From Desulfuromonadaceae bacterium UBA6124 (lineage in GTDB: Bacteria > Desulfobacterota > Desulfuromonadia > Desulfuromonadales > Trichloromonadaceae), in the NCBI GenBank assembly GCA_002423365.1, contig DIVU01000118.1:1-8794 (forward strand): 8,794 nt of DNA, written 5' to 3'. The translations under genes and the position numbers were made by a program. Of this stretch, positions 6,012 to 8,794 are shown piece by piece; position 1 is the stretch's first letter; every line of letters starts with the position of its first letter. The notes beneath the pieces were generated by a model. That model searched no databases and was not told the DNA's origin. It saw only the letters and a list, made by a program, of their open reading frames with translations.

Positions 6012-7502
6012 ATGACGAATCTAGACGGCAGCGGAAAAGTGATCGAACTGGTTCCCGGATACCGGATTTCGGCCCAAGGTCTCAAGGGGACCGCCTCGGT
6101 CCATGAGGGGGCGCAAACCGGACGGAGCGGTGGCGGACTCGAATTGGCAACCGCGGCACTGGATGAGGCTCTCACGGCGGCCGGCATGAAAGAGATCAAG
6201 TTGATTGAACTCGACGTCGTCGAAGTGAAGCCCCTGCCGACCGAAGCACCGATCCGATCGACGCAGGGCGAGGATGCTCTGGTGTTGGAGGTTCCCGATC
6301 TGGGCGCCACCGTCGGACAGGTTGTGTTGGCGGTCGATGAAGAAGGGGTTGTCACCTGGAATTTTCCCCTCGACACAACGGGCCGACCGGAATCATCGGC
6401 GACGCGTGGTGCGGGAGGCTATAAACGGTTTGTCATACGCAGAGCGGTCCCCCCCGTCCCGCCTCCGTCCGAAGGGACCAAGCGGGGTCTGGTCGGGCTT
6501 CTGGGTAAAAAACTTCTCAAGGTGATCGTCTTTCCGCTGATCGATCCGGTGCTTGGATCCATCTCCGACTATTTTGCCGGTCGCTGGGAGTCTAAAAACC
6601 GTCCATACGGCTTAAGGCATTTCTCTCCGGAGAATTACCAAAAGCCCCAAGGCCCCCCTATAACGTCCGGCGACTGGAACTCCTGGGCCGGCAAACGCTG
6701 CCTGCTCTTCGTGCACGGCACCTTCAGCACCGCCCATGGCGGCTTTGGTGGCATCCCCATCGAAACGATGCAAAAACTCCATCGGGGATATCAGGGACGG
6801 GTCTTCGCCTTCAATCACTTTACCCTCTCGGAAGATCCCAACCAGAATATCGAGTGGTTTCAAAAGCAGCTGCCGCCTGGCATCAGTCTGGATGCCGACA
6901 TCATTTGCCATAGCCGAGGGGGCCTGGTTTCCCGCACCCTGGCCCAAAGAGTATCGAGTCTACGAGTCGGAAAGCTCGTTTTCGTGGCGGCACCGAACCT
7001 GGGAACCCCCCTCACCGACCCGAAGCATATGGTGGAATTTATCGACCGTTACACGAGCATCTTGAATCTGGCGCCACCGGGTCCGGTTTCTGTGGTTGCG
7101 GAAATACTCGAAGGAATCGCGGTATTGGTTAAAGTACTCGGGAGCGCCTCGCTTAAAGGACTCGCCGGTCTGGCCGCGATGAACCCGAAAGGCCAGTTTC
7201 TGTCCCACCTCCAACAGGGGCCATTAAAAGTTTCCCAACCCTTTGCGGTCACCTCCAATTTCGAACCCCAGGGCAGTCTGCGCGATCTGGTGAAACAAGT
7301 GGTGGCCGATCAGATCATGGACCGCGTCTTCGCCGAGGCGGCCAACGATCTGGTCGTGCCGACGGCCGGAGTCGCCGGGATCCCCGGATTCCCCATTCCC
7401 GCGGAAAAAACCCTGAGGTTCGACAGTGATCAGGGCGTGACCCATACGACCTATTTTCAGCATCCGGAGACGTCAAAGCATCTCCTTCACTGGCTGCTCT
7501 GA
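6012..7502 (+). CDS. Serine alpha/beta hydrolase (lipase/PGAP1-like) paired with the CHAT protease
   Basis: Predicted 496-residue protein. Residues 1 to about 150 form an unrecognised, mostly beta-rich domain ending in VVTWNFP. The alpha/beta hydrolase fold starts near 228 with LLFVHG (H235-G236, oxyanion region). The nucleophile elbow is CHSRGG with S301, D446 lies in NDLVVP, and H478 in THTTYF, so the Ser-Asp-His triad is complete. The usual first glycine of GxSxG is C299. AAPNLGTPL is typical of lipase, PGAP1-like and related esterases. Two hydrophobic stretches (about 159-183 and 352-392) could form a lid or touch a membrane; no N-terminal signal peptide is seen. AGGGGG (6001-6006) overlaps the stop of the CHAT gene and lies 5 bases before the ATG, which supports translational coupling. 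A lipid or ester substrate is likely but unproven. The neighbour suggests it is an effector controlled by the protease. Confidence 0.8.
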   Translation: MTNLDGSGKVIELVPGYRISAQGLKGTASVHEGAQTGRSGGGLELATAALDEALTAAGMKEIKLIELDVVEVKPLPTEAPIRSTQGEDALVLEVPDLGATVGQVVLAVDEEGVVTWNFPLDTTGRPESSATRGAGGYKRFVIRRAVPPVPPPSEGTKRGLVGLLGKKLLKVIVFPLIDPVLGSISDYFAGRWESKNRPYGLRHFSPENYQKPQGPPITSGDWNSWAGKRCLLFVHGTFSTAHGGFGGIPIETMQKLHRGYQGRVFAFNHFTLSEDPNQNIEWFQKQLPPGISLDADIICHSRGGLVSRTLAQRVSSLRVGKLVFVAAPNLGTPLTDPKHMVEFIDRYTSILNLAPPGPVSVVAEILEGIAVLVKVLGSASLKGLAGLAAMNPKGQFLSHLQQGPLKVSQPFAVTSNFEPQGSLRDLVKQVVADQIMDRVFAEAANDLVVPTAGVAGIPGFPIPAEKTLRFDSDQGVTHTTYFQHPETSKHLLHWLL

Positions 7503-7650
7503 CACATTTTTATCCCAAGACACGGTTTTATGCCCGGAGAAGCGCTCGCCTTGTCGTCTTGGAAGACAATCGCTGGGCCAACCTTCCGGGGCGGGCATCC
7601 CACCCGCCGGATTACGCGACCTTGTCCGGCCGCACTGGAAGTCTGACCCT
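7503..7650. other. Intergenic region between the hydrolase and the convergent reverse-strand genes
   Basis: No gene is seen. It contains CCAAGAC (7515-7521) inverted as GTCTTGG (7556-7562) with a long loop, and a GGCGGG/CCCGCC stem (7590-7595 with 7603-7608, 7-base loop). Neither is followed by a T-run. Convergent genes here should need terminators, and these are the only candidates. At 7641-7650 GTCTGACCCT resembles the REP-like motifs seen elsewhere in the window. Confidence 0.4.
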
Positions 7651-7826
7651 TTAGGCCGAAGCCCAGAGCCGGTTCAACGTCCCTTCGAGGATGGCGTTGT
7701 TGACCCCCATGCCCATGTAGCCGGTCTGGCCGTAGGTGTCGTAATCGTTGACCTGGCCGATCAGGTCGCGGATTTCCTTTTCCCGGTCGCGAAATAATTC
7801 CGGATTATCGAGAATAACGGATTCAT
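7651..7826 (-). pseudogene. Short coding remnant with an apparent frameshift after the start
   Basis: On the reverse strand, a well-placed ribosome site (GGGAGAG, 7836-7830) precedes ATG 7826, but that frame gives only 21 residues (MNPLFSIIRNYF...) before TGA. A different frame is open from 7839 to the TAA at 7653-7651. It carries the strong GC-rich third-position bias of a real gene and reads NPELFRDREKEIRDLI, then GQVNDYDTYGQTGYMGMG and NNAILEGTLNRLWASA. That frame has no usable start codon near the ribosome site. A one-base indel just after the ATG would join the two into a protein of about 58 residues. It follows the glycosyltransferase by 62 bases on the same strand and is probably in its operon. 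I do not recognise the family. It may be a decayed gene, a sequencing error, or a gene with a rare start. Confidence 0.5.
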
Positions 7827-7888
7827 CGTTCTCTCCCGATTATTATCTGCTGGCGCAGGTGGCGGGCACTTTTCCGCTGCCTTAGGCG

Positions 7889-8794
7889 TCATACCCGGTT
7901 GGCGCGAAGCTGGTCGAGGGGATAGAAAGTGCCGCGCCAGGTGATGCCCCCCTGCCGGTGGTTGAGGATGACCGTGCGCAGGACAATGTAGGCGAAGAGG
8001 GTTGAGGTCAGGGGAAAACCGGCGGCGTACCAGGGGCTGAAACCGTGAAAGCGGGCGCTGTCGGCGATGAGCAGGCTGAGCAGGAGGACGACGGCAAGGT
8101 AGATCAGCCGGGTCGGGCCCGCGGTGACGAACAGGGCGAGATAGGGCCAGACGCCGCCGACCAGCTGGAAGACCACGCCGCCCAGGGCCAGCCAGAGGCG
8201 GTAATCGGTGCCGGCGTAGACGTTCTTTTCGAGGCCGCGAATCAGCTGGCCGACGCTTTCGTACCACTCGACCTGAAGCAGGCCGGTGCCGTAGGCGAGA
8301 TCCTGGCGGTAGCCGGCTTTTTTGAGGATTTTTCCCAGTTTGAGGTCATCGTCGGGACGCAGGGAGATGGTCCGGTGCCCGTCGACCCGGGCGTAGGCGG
8401 CGGCCCGCACCAGGTTGAAGGCGCCGATGCCGATATGGCGGGGACTCTTCGGATCGCGGGCCTTCCAAGGGCGGGTGAAGACCCCGAAGACAAAGCCGAA
8501 GGCGGCCATGAACAGATTGAGCAGCAGCTTCGGCATGCGCGCTTCGGGGGTCGCCGCGAGATGATCGAGTCCTTCGCTTTCCAGCAGGTGGACCGCCCGG
8601 CGCAGGACATCGGGGTGCATCAGCACGTCGGCGTCGGTGAAGAGCAGCAGTTCCCCTTGGGCCTGGCGGCTGCCGAGCCACAGGGCGTGATTCTTGCCGA
8701 GCCAGCCCGGCGGCAGTTCGGTGACATGCAGCACGTGCAGGCGCCCGTCTTCCCGCGCCAACTCGTCGAGGATCGCCCCGGTGCGGTCCTCGCT
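7889..8794 (-). CDS. Family 2 glycosyltransferase, HpnB/CrtQ-like, N-terminus beyond the window
   Basis: The frame is open to the window edge and gives 301 C-terminal residues. Visible features are LPPGWLGKNHALW (acceptor/nucleotide region), FTDADVLMHPD with the DxD metal-binding motif, IGAFNLVR, RPDDDLKLG as the acidic catalytic segment, and WYESVGQLIRGLEKN in the position of the Q-x-x-R-W-type motif. Three hydrophobic segments near the C-terminus (around WLALGGVVFQLVGG, IYLAVVLLLSLLIA and FAYIVLRTVIL) indicate anchoring in the inner membrane, with the catalytic domain in the cytoplasm. Family 2 enzymes transfer sugars from nucleotide donors. This form resembles hopene-associated HpnB and carotenoid glycosyltransferase CrtQ, so a lipid acceptor is plausible. 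About 70 to 90 N-terminal residues should be missing. The DNA is GC-rich with high GC at third positions, unlike the aldehyde dehydrogenase gene. Confidence 0.85.
   Translation of the reverse strand, partial: SEDRTGAILDELAREDGRLHVLHVTELPPGWLGKNHALWLGSRQAQGELLLFTDADVLMHPDVLRRAVHLLESEGLDHLAATPEARMPKLLLNLFMAAFGFVFGVFTRPWKARDPKSPRHIGIGAFNLVRAAAYARVDGHRTISLRPDDDLKLGKILKKAGYRQDLAYGTGLLQVEWYESVGQLIRGLEKNVYAGTDYRLWLALGGVVFQLVGGVWPYLALFVTAGPTRLIYLAVVLLLSLLIADSARFHGFSPWYAAGFPLTSTLFAYIVLRTVILNHRQGGITWRGTFYPLDQLRANRV

Noticed and set aside
7590..7608. GGCGGG/CCCGCC stem as a terminator for the hydrolase gene
   Set aside because: The stem is only 6 bp and no T-run follows on either strand, so it is mentioned only within the intergenic entry.
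7761..8267. A 168-codon reverse open frame overlapping the glycosyltransferase
   Set aside because: Its first part is an Arg/Pro-rich out-of-frame reading of the glycosyltransferase. Only the last 21 codons, starting at ATG 7826, have a ribosome site, and these are treated with the frameshifted remnant.

Overview
The window looks like a chromosomal stretch of a Gram-negative bacterium of moderately high GC. My guess is the Desulfuromonas/Geobacter group of the former Deltaproteobacteria. The basis is a clostridial-type acylating aldehyde dehydrogenase alongside GC-rich genes, a hopanoid/carotenoid-type glycosyltransferase, and short intergenic relics of the kind I associate with that group. 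This is inference; there is no rRNA or other marker gene. Base composition is uneven: the aldehyde dehydrogenase and the 1592-2219 spacer are AT-richer than the glycosyltransferase at the right edge, so the region looks mosaic.

Layout from left to right. Positions 1-45 may be the tail of a forward gene. A strong hairpin (159-194) ends a reverse-strand acylating CoA-dependent aldehyde dehydrogenase (230-1591, SucD/SauS type), which has a plausible promoter and operator-like palindrome upstream. A gene-free spacer (1592-2219) follows. It holds four degenerate 22-23 bp repeats, a REP/RAYT-like motif and an 11-bp-stem hairpin, and reads as a mobile-element scar plus a leader. Then come three forward genes: a cytoplasmic GH13 alpha-amylase-family enzyme (2220-3770), a CHAT-domain caspase-like protease with a polyglutamine linker (3876-6002), and, 9 bases further on, a serine alpha/beta hydrolase with a full Ser-Asp-His triad (6012-7502). 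On the reverse strand at the right are a short, apparently frameshifted coding remnant (7651-7826) and the C-terminal 301 residues of a membrane-anchored family 2 glycosyltransferase (7889-8794, cut by the window edge).

The most interesting unit is the CHAT protease plus alpha/beta hydrolase pair. The genes are tightly coupled, both have intact catalytic residues, both carry unrecognised N-terminal domains, and neither has a signal peptide. The arrangement resembles protease-effector pairs in bacterial conflict or programmed-death systems, where a caspase-like protease activates a membrane-damaging partner. Function is inferred from architecture only. The amylase and the aldehyde dehydrogenase look like ordinary metabolic genes without evident links to the cassette.
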